A stretch of DNA of 12,981 nucleotides from an uncultured Desulfovibrionaceae bacterium. GTDB lineage: Bacteria; Desulfobacterota; Desulfovibrionia; Desulfovibrionales; Desulfovibrionaceae. The notes beneath the pieces were generated by a model that was given only the letters and a program-made list of their open reading frames with translations, was not told where the DNA came from and ran no database searches. Positions within the stretch are counted from its first letter, which is position 1. Every line of letters starts with the position of its first letter. A program made the translations under genes and the position numbers. The DNA is taken from positions 1 to 12,981 of the forward strand of contig CAMTOM010000015.1 of assembly GCA_947074125.1 (NCBI GenBank). The letters run 5' to 3'. Positions 1 to 7,036 of the stretch are shown here, piece by piece.

Positions 1-728
1 GGAGTACACGTATCGATGAGAAGATCGCTAATCGTGCGCGAGAAGAGACGCGACTAGCTGATGATGTGAACGAAGACGGAAAAGACCTAAACCGTGTTTT
101 TCCGAGAAATGCTGCTGGCAGGATGGCCGAGCGCCTCGCATATTCTCTCGCTCGTATGCAGGAGAAGTCAGATTTTAATGTTGATATGCACGGTGGTGAT
201 TTGCATGAGAGCATGTATCCTTTCGTGTTTGTTCCAGGTGTGGCTGAAGAGCATGTTGTGGCGGCTGCTTCCAAAGCTGCTCAAGTGTTGTCGGTTCCCG
301 TGAGGGTTCGATCAAAAGCTACAAGCGGAGCTTATAATAGTGCGGCCATAAACGGTACGCCGTCCATGCTGATTGAACGTGGTGGTAATGGGCGTTGGTT
401 TCGCGAAGAAGTCGAAGCCTATAAAAGAGATATTTACGCAATTATGGCACACCTTGGGATAATGTCACTGCCTGAAGGAGCAACAGAGCGGCAGCAGGAG
501 CAAAGAGAAATAACGGCTCCTGTATATCTTGAGGCGACAGTGGGCGGATGCTGGTATCCGGCAGTTTCTCCAGGGGATAGCGTATGTAGTGGAGAAATTC
601 TGGGGGAAATTCGTAATGTCTTCGGAGAGGTGCAGCACACATATTGCGCAGAAAAAGATGGGATTGTGTTATATATGACCGTTTCACTGGCTGTCTCTGA
701 TGGGGTACCGCTTGTAGCGTATGGATAG
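1..728 (+). CDS. Succinylglutamate desuccinylase/aspartoacylase-family zinc hydrolase, 5'-truncated
   Basis: This is the C-terminal part of a metallo-hydrolase of the AstE/AspA (M14-like) family, which cleaves acyl groups from amino acids; the substrate cannot be told. The reading frame is open from base 3 to the TAG at 726-728, so the gene begins outside the window. The GTG at 66 is probably internal, because the family-typical motif DLNRVFP comes only a few residues later. Numbering from that GTG, the third zinc ligand is H42 in the DMHGG motif and the probable catalytic glutamate is E104 in MLIERGGNG. The last ~70 residues form the usual small C-terminal beta domain. The N-terminal HxxE zinc pair must lie upstream of base 1 and was not seen. 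It runs co-directionally with the porin gene, with a 79-nt gap. Family assignment is firm; the exact reaction is unknown. Confidence 0.85.
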   Translation, partial: STRIDEKIANRAREETRLADDVNEDGKDLNRVFPRNAAGRMAERLAYSLARMQEKSDFNVDMHGGDLHESMYPFVFVPGVAEEHVVAAASKAAQVLSVPVRVRSKATSGAYNSAAINGTPSMLIERGGNGRWFREEVEAYKRDIYAIMAHLGIMSLPEGATERQQEQREITAPVYLEATVGGCWYPAVSPGDSVCSGEILGEIRNVFGEVQHTYCAEKDGIVLYMTVSLAVSDGVPLVAYG

Positions 729-797
729 GGAAGGATGTGCTAGATAATAAAGAGACTGGGGTAGTTTGTTATTAAAGATGTCTATTTGTTACCGTGT

Positions 798-803
798 GGG
801 GAG
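798..803 (+). promoter_or_regulatory. Ribosome binding site of the porin gene
   Basis: GGGGAG ends 4 nt before ATG 808 and 1 nt before ATG 805. It decides against the far-upstream TTG at 766 and favours the start that gives a clean signal peptide. Confidence 0.55.
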
Positions 804-807
804 TATG

Positions 808-2385
808 ATGAAGAAGAGTTTCATGGTATTGTTATTGAGTGCTGTATTACCATATGTTTTTGTTTCTGAGAGTGTGGCCGTTGATTTTAAAATCAAGGGT
901 ATATGGATTAACACCTTTGAATATGGAAGTGGCGGCAACTTTACAGGGCGTGGACGTTCTCAGGGAGGCGAAAAGGGGAAAGAAACATACGGATGGGGTT
1001 TGTACGGGCAGGATGAATTCGAGGCAAAGAGCCGTGTACGTGTGCAGTTGGATGCAGCGGTTTCAGAGCGTCTTTCCGGTACGGTCTATTTTGAGATGGG
1101 TGCGACAACTTGGGGACAGGACAGAACCGGAGGTGCGCTAGGAACAGATGGTACCATGGTCAAGATAAAACAGGCATACCTTGACTGGAGTCTGCCCAAT
1201 ACTGATGTGCGTACTCGCATGGGCTTGCAGCGTATTTATTTGCCTGACTTTGTTACGGATGCTTCTCAGGTATTTGATGCAGATACTGCGGGTATTGTGC
1301 TTTCAGGCAAGTATAATGATGCATTGGCTTTCAGCGCATTCTGGGCGCGTCCTTACAACGACAATTGGGAAGGGACAAATTCGAGTCAGGCAAATTATCT
1401 GGACAATTTTGATCTTTGGGGTCTGGTTGTTCCCGTCTCGCTGGATGGATTCAAAGTAACCCCTTGGGCAATGTTAGGAATGGCAGGTACTCATACTTTT
1501 CGTTCAGGTGATGATTTCTACGGGCGCAATGCTTCAGGAAGCGGAGGTTTAGGGATGGCTCCAGCCGTATATGCGCTGAAAAATAGCAAAGTGGGGCGTG
1601 GTACGGGCAAAGACTATAGTATGGCTTTTTGGGGGGGCATTACCGGAGAAATCACAGCATGGGATCCATTCAGATTTGCCTGGAGTGCGAACTATGGCGG
1701 TATAGATACAGGACAGAGCGCTTTGAATCGGAGTGGCTGGTATGCCTCAGCTCTGGCAGAATATGCTTTTGCATGGGGTATTCCTGGAGTGTATGGGTGG
1801 TATTCAAGCGGTGATGATGGCAATGTCAAAAATGGTTCTGAGCGCATGCCCAGCATTGAAGCCAATAATGAAAGTACCAGCAGTGTGGCCGGATTCGGTA
1901 CATTGGGTACCTATAGTTTAGGAAGGGATGCACTGCTTGGTTCCACTCTCGTGGGTACCTGGGGTGTGGGAGCACGGATCAAGGATGTGAGTGTTATCGA
2001 GAATCTAAAACATACTTTTCATGTAAATTTTTATAACGGCACAAATAGTCCAAGTATGGCAAAATATATCAAGGGAGCCAGAGCTCCTTGGGGGTATACT
2101 ATGTTTGCTCCTGATACTGGAGGGGCTTCGGCTGATTTTAACACGGCAAATTACTATGGCCTTTATCTGACACGGCAGGATTATGCGGCAGAATTTGGTA
2201 TCAGAACGCAGTATCAGATTTATGAAAACCTTCGTTTTCTTGTAGAAAGCAATTATGTTGCCCTTTGGCTGGATCAGAGTTCATCGGTATGGGGAGGGTA
2301 TCTGGCTCCTACAGGGCAGTGGGTAGGATCAAACAGTATAAAAGACGCATGGAATGTTAATGTGAGTTTTATTTACAGATTTTAG
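808..2385 (+). CDS. Outer membrane porin (Desulfovibrio-type homotrimeric porin)
   Basis: The protein is a secreted outer-membrane beta-barrel of 525 residues that should form a general diffusion channel. The N-terminus has a classic signal peptide: KK, a hydrophobic stretch, then predicted cleavage after SVA (residue 24), giving a mature start VDFKIKG. The body is rich in Gly, aromatic residues and alternating polar/hydrophobic strands, and it ends in IYRF with the terminal phenylalanine expected for BAM-dependent barrels. ATG 808 is preferred because GGGGAG (798-803) lies just upstream; ATG 805 is nearly as good, and a TTG at 766 in the same frame would put extra residues before the signal peptide. 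The gene carries a run of seven G at 1631-1637. A hairpin at 2472-2505 follows. I recognise the family from general similarity to large Desulfovibrio porins; the substrate is not predictable. Confidence 0.85.
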   Translation: MKKSFMVLLLSAVLPYVFVSESVAVDFKIKGIWINTFEYGSGGNFTGRGRSQGGEKGKETYGWGLYGQDEFEAKSRVRVQLDAAVSERLSGTVYFEMGATTWGQDRTGGALGTDGTMVKIKQAYLDWSLPNTDVRTRMGLQRIYLPDFVTDASQVFDADTAGIVLSGKYNDALAFSAFWARPYNDNWEGTNSSQANYLDNFDLWGLVVPVSLDGFKVTPWAMLGMAGTHTFRSGDDFYGRNASGSGGLGMAPAVYALKNSKVGRGTGKDYSMAFWGGITGEITAWDPFRFAWSANYGGIDTGQSALNRSGWYASALAEYAFAWGIPGVYGWYSSGDDGNVKNGSERMPSIEANNESTSSVAGFGTLGTYSLGRDALLGSTLVGTWGVGARIKDVSVIENLKHTFHVNFYNGTNSPSMAKYIKGARAPWGYTMFAPDTGGASADFNTANYYGLYLTRQDYAAEFGIRTQYQIYENLRFLVESNYVALWLDQSSSVWGGYLAPTGQWVGSNSIKDAWNVNVSFIYRF

Positions 2386-2417
2386 CGCACACTATTCAAC
2401 TCCGTAAAACGTGCGCT
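2384..2417 (+). repeat. Short inverted repeat overlapping the porin stop codon
   Basis: AGCGCAC (2384-2390) pairs with GTGCGCT (2411-2417) across a 20-nt loop. The 7-bp stem starts inside the TAG stop codon. No T-run follows, so it is not a convincing terminator. It might protect the 3' end of the mRNA or be chance. Confidence 0.35.
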
Positions 2418-2471
2418 TGTGGATGTGCATTGCGGCTGGGGAGCATCGCATGAACACCTCCACTCTCTACC

Positions 2472-2512
2472 AAGTATGCGGCTCGCATGTGTGAGCCGCA
2501 TACTTTGTGTTT
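2472..2512 (+). terminator. Hairpin terminator after the porin gene
   Basis: A perfect 13-bp inverted repeat (AAGTATGCGGCTC at 2472-2484 and its complement at 2493-2505) encloses an 8-nt loop. A T-rich stretch (TTTGTGTTTG) follows on the plus strand, as expected for a rho-independent terminator of the porin gene. On the minus strand the flank is not T-rich, so it is a weaker terminator for the convergent acyltransferase gene. The 176-nt gap 2386-2561 holds this hairpin, the smaller repeat before it and a run of seven G at 2551-2557; no gene is seen. Confidence 0.75.
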
Positions 2513-2561
2513 GATAAAAGCGTATGACTTTGCTGGGAATGGTATACCGTGGGGGGGATCT

Positions 2562-3239
2562 TCAAGTATTTTCAGTTTCGGGGGTATTTTTTATGATGCG
2601 GGCAGGAGCGCCAGCAGCAAGCGCTCCGGCAGGAATATCACGAGTCACCACACTTCCCGCAGCAACAAGCGCTCCTGCACCAATATGAACCCCTTTGAGG
2701 ATCAGGGTATTCATGCCTATCCAGACATCATCTTCAATAACGACAGGTGCGTCGCGGTCATAGCCAGGACTGTGACTGCGCATATGTGCGGGAAATGGTG
2801 AGTGAAAATCTGAGTCCACAATAATGACATTGGGCGCCAGCAGCACGCGTTTACCCAGGTGAATTGAGGTAGAACGCACAGTGATGGAAACGCCCGTAAG
2901 TTCGCACTCATCGCCAATATGCAGTGAGGATGCGGGGCTGAGGGTACGTAAGCGTGTAGGAAGCGCAAGGCTGGCGGCGGTGCTGCGTCTGGATGAGGCA
3001 ACCATATGCACGTGATTGCCAAGCTCTATGTGACTGTCTGGCCAGCGCGAAAGAATCACATTGCCCCAGGCGCGGCAAGCTTTACCCAAGCGAACGCCGA
3101 AACATTTGGCCTTCATATAGAGTAAAAATGTACCTAAAAGTGCGCTGAAAATATATTGGGCGCGGATACAGAGCCATGAACAGATATTGGCAGGCGAAAG
3201 CTGATACTGTTTGAGTCGGTGTAGAATGCCTTTGGGCAT
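2562..3239 (-). CDS. Hexapeptide-repeat O-acyltransferase (WbbJ/Maa-like)
   Basis: This 225-residue protein belongs to the left-handed beta-helix acyltransferases, which use acetyl-CoA or another acyl-CoA to modify sugars or similar acceptors. Residues ~105-210 carry the repeated hexapeptide pattern, with the characteristic DDVWIGMNTLILKGVHIGAG segment near 170-189 and the closing AAGAPARII. The probable catalytic histidine is H146 in VDSDFHSPFP. The first ~50 residues have a hydrophobic stretch (~28-42), which could attach the protein to the inner membrane, as in some surface-polysaccharide modifying enzymes. ATG 3239 is the best start seen; only a weak AAGAGA lies upstream, separated by a C6 tract. 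It lies 73 nt downstream of cysK and is probably on the same transcript. It lacks the N-terminal helical domain of serine O-acetyltransferase CysE, so I do not call it cysE. The acceptor is unknown. Confidence 0.82.
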   Translation of the reverse strand: MPKGILHRLKQYQLSPANICSWLCIRAQYIFSALLGTFLLYMKAKCFGVRLGKACRAWGNVILSRWPDSHIELGNHVHMVASSRRSTAASLALPTRLRTLSPASSLHIGDECELTGVSITVRSTSIHLGKRVLLAPNVIIVDSDFHSPFPAHMRSHSPGYDRDAPVVIEDDVWIGMNTLILKGVHIGAGALVAAGSVVTRDIPAGALAAGAPARIIKNTPETENT

Positions 3240-3312
3240 GGCAGGGGGGTTCTCTTATTGTGTTGGGCGTTCAGCGTATGTACTGATTTTGTTAGTGCCT
3301 GAGGGGGATTGC

Positions 3313-4230
3313 TCATGAGTGTTGAAAGAGTGGCGTAGAGATGTAGCGTTCTCCTGTGTCGCAGATGAAGGTTACAATTTTTTTGCCACGCATATGTTCT
3401 CGCTGTGCAAGCTGTGTTGCCGCCCAGACATTGGCACCGCTGGAAATGCCGCCGCAGATGCCTTCTTCTGCGAGAAGACGGCGTGCGGTTGTTAACGCGT
3501 CGTTATCGGTAACACGGATGATTTCATCAAGCAGTGAGCGATCAAGTACAGGAGGAATAAAGTTTGCGCCAATACCCTGAATACCGTGCGAACCAGCTTT
3601 GCCAGTAGAAAGTAGGGGGGATGCGTCGGGTTCGACAGCAATAACAGTGAAATTTTCGATATGTTCTTTCAGGTAGCGACCAGTACCGGTAATACTGGTA
3701 CCAGTACCCACACCCGCAACAAGCGCATGTATATTACCACAGGTATCTCGTAAAATTTCTGGGCCAGTAGTATTGTAGTGCGCTTCTACAGCATCTAGAT
3801 TGGTAAATTGCCCAAGCATGACAGCACCTTTTTCAGAAACAAGGCGTTCTGCTGCGGCAACGGCTCCATTCATGCCTTCTGCGGCTGGTGTCAGTACAAG
3901 CTCTGCTCCCAGGGCTTGTAAGAGGTTGCGTCTTTCCAGACTCATGCTTTCAGGCATGGTCAGTATGCAGGAAAGACCGCGCACAGAAGCGACAAGGGCA
4001 AGACCGATGCCTGTGTTGCCGCTGGTTGGTTCAACCAGTATGCCGCCTTCCTCTATTTCTCCCCGCTCAAGAGCCCGTTCTACCATATAAAAAGCAATAC
4101 GATCCTTAATGGAGCCACCAGGGTTGCGATTTTCCAGCTTGACCCAAACCTCAGCAGGGAGATCATGTGCAATGCGATTCAGACGCAAGAGCGGTGTATG
4201 TCCAATGCTTTGAAGAATATTGGTAAGCAT
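3313..4230 (-). CDS. cysK: Cysteine synthase (O-acetylserine sulfhydrylase)
   Basis: This PLP enzyme makes cysteine from O-acetylserine and sulfide in the cytoplasm. It is 305 residues long, the usual size for the family. The Schiff-base lysine is K42 in NPGGSIKDR. The substrate loop TSGNTG lies at 69-74, the phosphate-binding GTGTS at 175-179, and the serine that contacts the pyridine nitrogen is in SSGAN at ~263-267. The segment HGIQGIGANFIP and the C-terminal CDTGERYISTPLF are typical of CysK rather than CysM. ATG 4230 is chosen over the in-frame TTG at 4242 because GGGAG (4236-4240) is correctly spaced for the ATG and would overlap the TTG. A promoter-like sequence lies at 4284-4312. In a sulfide-producing bacterium the enzyme would have abundant sulfide. 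Confidence 0.95.
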   Translation of the reverse strand: MLTNILQSIGHTPLLRLNRIAHDLPAEVWVKLENRNPGGSIKDRIAFYMVERALERGEIEEGGILVEPTSGNTGIGLALVASVRGLSCILTMPESMSLERRNLLQALGAELVLTPAAEGMNGAVAAAERLVSEKGAVMLGQFTNLDAVEAHYNTTGPEILRDTCGNIHALVAGVGTGTSITGTGRYLKEHIENFTVIAVEPDASPLLSTGKAGSHGIQGIGANFIPPVLDRSLLDEIIRVTDNDALTTARRLLAEEGICGGISSGANVWAATQLAQREHMRGKKIVTFICDTGERYISTPLFQHS

Positions 4231-4235
4231 GGAGT

Positions 4236-4240
4236 CTCCC
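4236..4240 (-). promoter_or_regulatory. Ribosome binding site of cysK
   Basis: On the minus strand GGGAG is followed by 5 nt and then ATG 4230. It settles the start codon against the TTG at 4242. Confidence 0.7.
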
Positions 4241-4283
4241 AAAGGTGAAAGGGTGAGCAGGGAAAAGACAAACTATCTCTTGA

Positions 4284-4312
4284 ATGATGGCTCTGAGGGG
4301 TGACTTTGTCAA
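4284..4312 (-). promoter_or_regulatory. Candidate sigma70 promoter of cysK
   Basis: Read on the minus strand, a perfect -35 box TTGACA (4312-4307), a 17-nt spacer and a -10 box CATCAT (4289-4284, 4 of 6 matches) would start transcription near 4277, giving a leader of about 47 nt before ATG 4230. The position between the coo-side hairpin and cysK fits an independent cysK transcript. Confidence 0.6.
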
Positions 4313-4357
4313 GGGAGAGAGGGGATAAGAGGCTACAGGGGCAGGCATTTACATGTT

Positions 4358-4390
4358 CGGGGAAGAAAGCTGCAATGGCTTTCTTCCCCG
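4358..4390 (-). terminator. Hairpin between cooF and cysK, probable end of the coo operon
   Basis: A perfect 13-bp inverted repeat (CGGGGAAGAAAGC at 4358-4370, complement at 4378-4390) has a 7-nt loop and lies 41 nt after the cooF stop. Neither flank has a strong T-run, so it may act as an atypical terminator or as an RNA 3'-end stabiliser. Its place before the cysK promoter suggests it ends the hydrogenase transcript. The 201-nt gap 4231-4431 holds only this hairpin and the cysK promoter and leader. Confidence 0.55.
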
Positions 4391-4431
4391 TTAAAAGAGC
4401 AGTTATTGTATATTATCCTTGAAGAAGGGGC

Positions 4432-4998
4432 TTACTCAGCTTCTGCTTTTGCCTTCTTCTCCGGCTTGGGGGCATGGATAACTCTACCATCGGAACAAAC
4501 CAGTGTAAGGCACTGGGCTGGGCAGGCTTCCATACACGCCGTGATTTCCTTGCCATTCTCTTCGCGCCAATGACGACACATATCGCAGGAGGCTGCTGTT
4601 TGCCTGATGGCTGCGGGGACATCGGAAGGAACATAATCTTCGGGCATTTCAAGATTTTCAAGCGAGATAGCACCATATGGGCAAGCTGCAATACACATTT
4701 TGCAAGCCGCACACAGGTGTTCATTTGTCACAATTGTGCCATCTCCATTCTGTGTGATAGCATGTGTAGGACATACCTGACAGCAGGGGGCAGGGTTGCA
4801 CTGGTGACAGCGCACCTGACTCTTGAAGACATCCGTTTTGATAACATGCACACGGGGCGCAAAAATATTCCGGCTTTTCAGAGCTTCTTTAAAGGTTATG
4901 CCGTGATGGGCTGCAATGCAGGCGACTTCACAGCGTTTGCAAGCTTTACATTTGTCCATAGAGACTTCAATTCTTTCAGTCAGTCCCGTTTTTTTCAT
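4432..4998 (-). CDS. cooF: CooF-like electron-transfer ferredoxin with four 4Fe-4S clusters
   Basis: The protein (188 aa) is an iron-sulfur electron carrier that links CO dehydrogenase, or another low-potential donor, to the CooH/CooL hydrogenase. Four cysteine sets are visible: C17/C20/C23/C27; C64/C67/C72/C76; C96/C99/C102/C106; and C138/C141/C155/C159. This is the pattern of the HycB/CooF/DmsB-type polyferredoxins. There is no signal peptide, so it is cytoplasmic. The tail is rich in Lys, Ala and Glu (APKPEKKAKAEAE). Its ATG overlaps the hypA stop codon, and GAGGAGA (5006-5012) is 7 nt upstream. As the last gene of the operon it is followed by the 4358-4390 hairpin. In Rhodospirillum rubrum cooF lies with cooS instead; here it closes the hydrogenase operon, as in D. 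vulgaris. Confidence 0.9.
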   Translation of the reverse strand: MKKTGLTERIEVSMDKCKACKRCEVACIAAHHGITFKEALKSRNIFAPRVHVIKTDVFKSQVRCHQCNPAPCCQVCPTHAITQNGDGTIVTNEHLCAACKMCIAACPYGAISLENLEMPEDYVPSDVPAAIRQTAASCDMCRHWREENGKEITACMEACPAQCLTLVCSDGRVIHAPKPEKKAKAEAE

Positions 4999-5375
4999 GA
5001 TGGGGTCTCCTCAACGTTCACATCCAGAGAGGTCAGGGTGCAGCCATGTCCTCCTGAAAAGGTGATATTTTCGCTGCCGCAGGCAGGGCAGAAGAAGTGC
5101 CGTCTGGTCAGCTCAAATACCTGACCGCATTCCCGACATTGGCAGGGGAGCGGCGCTCGTCGCAGAGCAAGTGTGGCTCCTTCGGCAAGCGTGCCTTCCG
5201 CAAGAATTTCAAAGCATCCTTTGAGTGTCTGTTCTTCCACGCAGGCAAGCAGACCAACCTCAAGAGTGAGAGATGCCAGAGAAATAACACGCTGATGGCT
5301 GGTTGTGGCATTGTGGGCGTGTACTTCGTCCAGAGCTGCCTGTAAAATACCAGCCACCAGTGCGGATTCGTGCAT
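4995..5375 (-). CDS. hypA: Hydrogenase nickel incorporation protein HypA
   Basis: HypA (126 aa) is the cytoplasmic metallochaperone that works with HypB to load nickel into the large subunit, here presumably CooH. The N-terminus is exactly MHE, where H2 is the known nickel ligand. The zinc-binding loop has the pairs C80/C83 and C96/C99, with an additional C78. Length and layout match the family. The ATG follows the cooH stop codon directly (TAAATG), with GGAG inside the cooH end acting as ribosome binding site. The gene ends in an ATGA overlap with cooF. No hypB, hypC-F or endopeptidase gene is in the window, so the remaining maturation genes must lie elsewhere. Confidence 0.95.
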   Translation of the reverse strand: MHESALVAGILQAALDEVHAHNATTSHQRVISLASLTLEVGLLACVEEQTLKGCFEILAEGTLAEGATLALRRAPLPCQCRECGQVFELTRRHFFCPACGSENITFSGGHGCTLTSLDVNVEETPS

Positions 5376-6476
5376 TTAACGCTCCGTACAGGATACGCAA
5401 GGGTCAATAGTATTCGTAATAAGGGCGACATCCGCCACATTGCAATCTTTCATCATAACGCCAAGAGCCTCCCAGTTCATATAGGAAGGCACGCGCCACT
5501 TCAGGCGTTCGGGCACATCAGTACCATTGGTGCGTATATAATAGAATACTTCACCACGTGGTGCTTCTGTGCGGGCTGTAGCCATACCTGTAGGAATGTG
5601 TGGTATGGGGGTGATGGTCGCTCCCTCAGGTACGCGTTCCATACACTGTCTGATAAGGGAAATGGATTCAAAGAGTTCGCTAAAGCGTATCTGGACGCGG
5701 GAGTAAACACAGCATCCTTCATTGGAGATGACCTTAAAATCCAGATCGGGATAAGCCGCATAAGGACTGTCTTTACGGACATCTCTGACAATGCCGGAAC
5801 CGCGTGCCACAGGCCCCACAACTCCCAATTCCAGGGCATCTTTTTTGGGGAGTATGCCCAGTCCCTTGGTACGTCCGATAACCATTTTATCAGAGAGATA
5901 AATCTCTTCGAGTTCCCGCAGCATAGGCTCAATGGTATTGAGCGATTTTTTCAGGTACGAGAAGAGTTCTGTATCAATATCGCACTTGACGCCGCCAATA
6001 CAGTTAGCGGCAAGATTCATGCGGTTCCCATAGATGGTTTCTTTTACATCCTGCATGATTTCACGCACTTCCATAATGTGCATGAACATGGAGGTGAAAC
6101 CGATGATATGAGCTTGAATGGCGGTATTGAACAAATGTGAGGCGATACGCTTGATTTCTTCAGCCACAACACGCAGATAGCGTGCGCGTGGTGGGATAGA
6201 CATGCCCAAAGCATTTTCCACAGCCATGCAGTATGTGAATGAGTGGCTGTTGGAACACAAAGAACAGACTCTTTCTGTAAGCGTCTGATTTTTGAAGAAG
6301 TTTCTTTGCGCTGCCATGGCTTCCATGCCGCGATGAACATGACCGGACGTCAGATTCACATTGCGAACGGTTTCACCCTCAATAGTAAGATGAAAATAAA
6401 CAGGTTCCTCCAGGGCAACATGTACAGGCCCCAAAGGCATGGAAAAGGTTTTACTGGTGGTAGTGTTATCACTCAT
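5376..6476 (-). CDS. cooH: CooH, Ni-Fe large subunit of group 4 energy-converting hydrogenase
   Basis: CooH (366 aa) carries the Ni-Fe active site where protons are reduced to H2; it is homologous to NuoD and HycE. The first cysteine pair is C71/C74 in ERVCSLCSNSHSF and the second is C360/C363 in DPCVSCTER, together giving the four thiolate ligands. The protein ends right after this motif, so there is no C-terminal extension for a maturation protease to remove. ATG 6476 is chosen over the upstream TTG-type start at 6521 because AAGGAGA (6484-6490) lies 7 nt before it and it overlaps the cooU stop by one base (TGATG). It acts on the cytoplasmic side with CooL, CooU, CooX and CooK. Confidence 0.95.
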   Translation of the reverse strand: MSDNTTTSKTFSMPLGPVHVALEEPVYFHLTIEGETVRNVNLTSGHVHRGMEAMAAQRNFFKNQTLTERVCSLCSNSHSFTYCMAVENALGMSIPPRARYLRVVAEEIKRIASHLFNTAIQAHIIGFTSMFMHIMEVREIMQDVKETIYGNRMNLAANCIGGVKCDIDTELFSYLKKSLNTIEPMLRELEEIYLSDKMVIGRTKGLGILPKKDALELGVVGPVARGSGIVRDVRKDSPYAAYPDLDFKVISNEGCCVYSRVQIRFSELFESISLIRQCMERVPEGATITPIPHIPTGMATARTEAPRGEVFYYIRTNGTDVPERLKWRVPSYMNWEALGVMMKDCNVADVALITNTIDPCVSCTER

Positions 6477-7018
6477 CAGCTGTTCTCCTTTGTGCCCTTG
6501 CTTTCCATAACGCGTTCCCAAAGGTCTTTTGTGCAGGCTCCATTCATCATGACAGACAGCGGAACAATGCTGCCAAGCAAGCCAGCATCCAGCGTTTCAT
6601 CCAGGAACAGACGACGTGGATTCGGATGGTTGCGTACAGGCACGCCGTACAGCTCCATCATTTCTCTTTCATGCCAGTCCGCATTACGGAAGAGTGGTGT
6701 AATGGAAGGCATATCTGGAAAAGCGTCAGATAAGAGGACAAGCAGGGTGTATGTAACACCGCCCAGTTCGAAGTGATAGGCAACTTCCTTATTGCGTTTT
6801 GCTTCCTGCTGTTTGGTATAGGCAGAAATCATGGCCAGACGGGCTCCAGCATCATGAAGCGAACGTGCCGCTTCAAGAAGGTTGTCTGGCATGTCCAGCT
6901 GGAACCAGTAAAAGGAGTTACCGAAAGCATCATTTGTGTGCTGCGCGATGTGCTGTTCTTTCGCCAGCGGTTTGAGCGCACTCAGCAGATGTTCATGAGA
7001 TGTGTTTTGTATATCCAT
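6476..7018 (-). CDS. cooU: CooU, NuoC-like (30 kDa) hydrogenase subunit
   Basis: This 180-residue soluble subunit is homologous to NuoC and to the N-terminal part of HycE, and helps hold the large subunit to the complex. The family signature is visible at residues 105-126 (SITPLFRNADWHEREMMELY and following GV) and at 131-141 (HPNPRRLFLDE). No cofactor-binding cysteines are present, as expected. ATG 7018 is preceded by CAGGAG about 8 nt upstream. The gap from the cooX stop is 18 nt, the largest inside the operon; the end overlaps the cooH start by one base. Confidence 0.92.
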   Translation of the reverse strand: MDIQNTSHEHLLSALKPLAKEQHIAQHTNDAFGNSFYWFQLDMPDNLLEAARSLHDAGARLAMISAYTKQQEAKRNKEVAYHFELGGVTYTLLVLLSDAFPDMPSITPLFRNADWHEREMMELYGVPVRNHPNPRRLFLDETLDAGLLGSIVPLSVMMNGACTKDLWERVMESKGTKENS

Positions 7019-7036
7019 TGCAAAGGCTCCTGCCTG

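Noticed and set aside
2551..2557. G7 run between the acyltransferase stop and the porin hairpin
   Set aside because: It is intergenic and downstream of both convergent genes, so a length change would have no evident effect.
3679..3705. Inverted and palindromic repeats (ACCAGTA/TACTGGT and ACTGGTACCAGT) in cysK
   Set aside because: They encode the Gly-Thr-rich PLP phosphate loop (GTGTSITGTG), whose repeated codons create the symmetry.
4474..5124. Plus-strand open frame (216 codons) opposite cooF and the hypA end
   Set aside because: It spans two well-supported overlapping minus-strand genes and has no family signature; an apparent Cys-rich pattern is the mirror of the cooF cysteine codons.
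5370..6140. Long plus-strand open frame (256 codons) opposite cooH
   Set aside because: It lies wholly antisense to a motif-complete cooH, has no recognisable domain or good ribosome binding site, and reflects the codon bias of the minus-strand gene.
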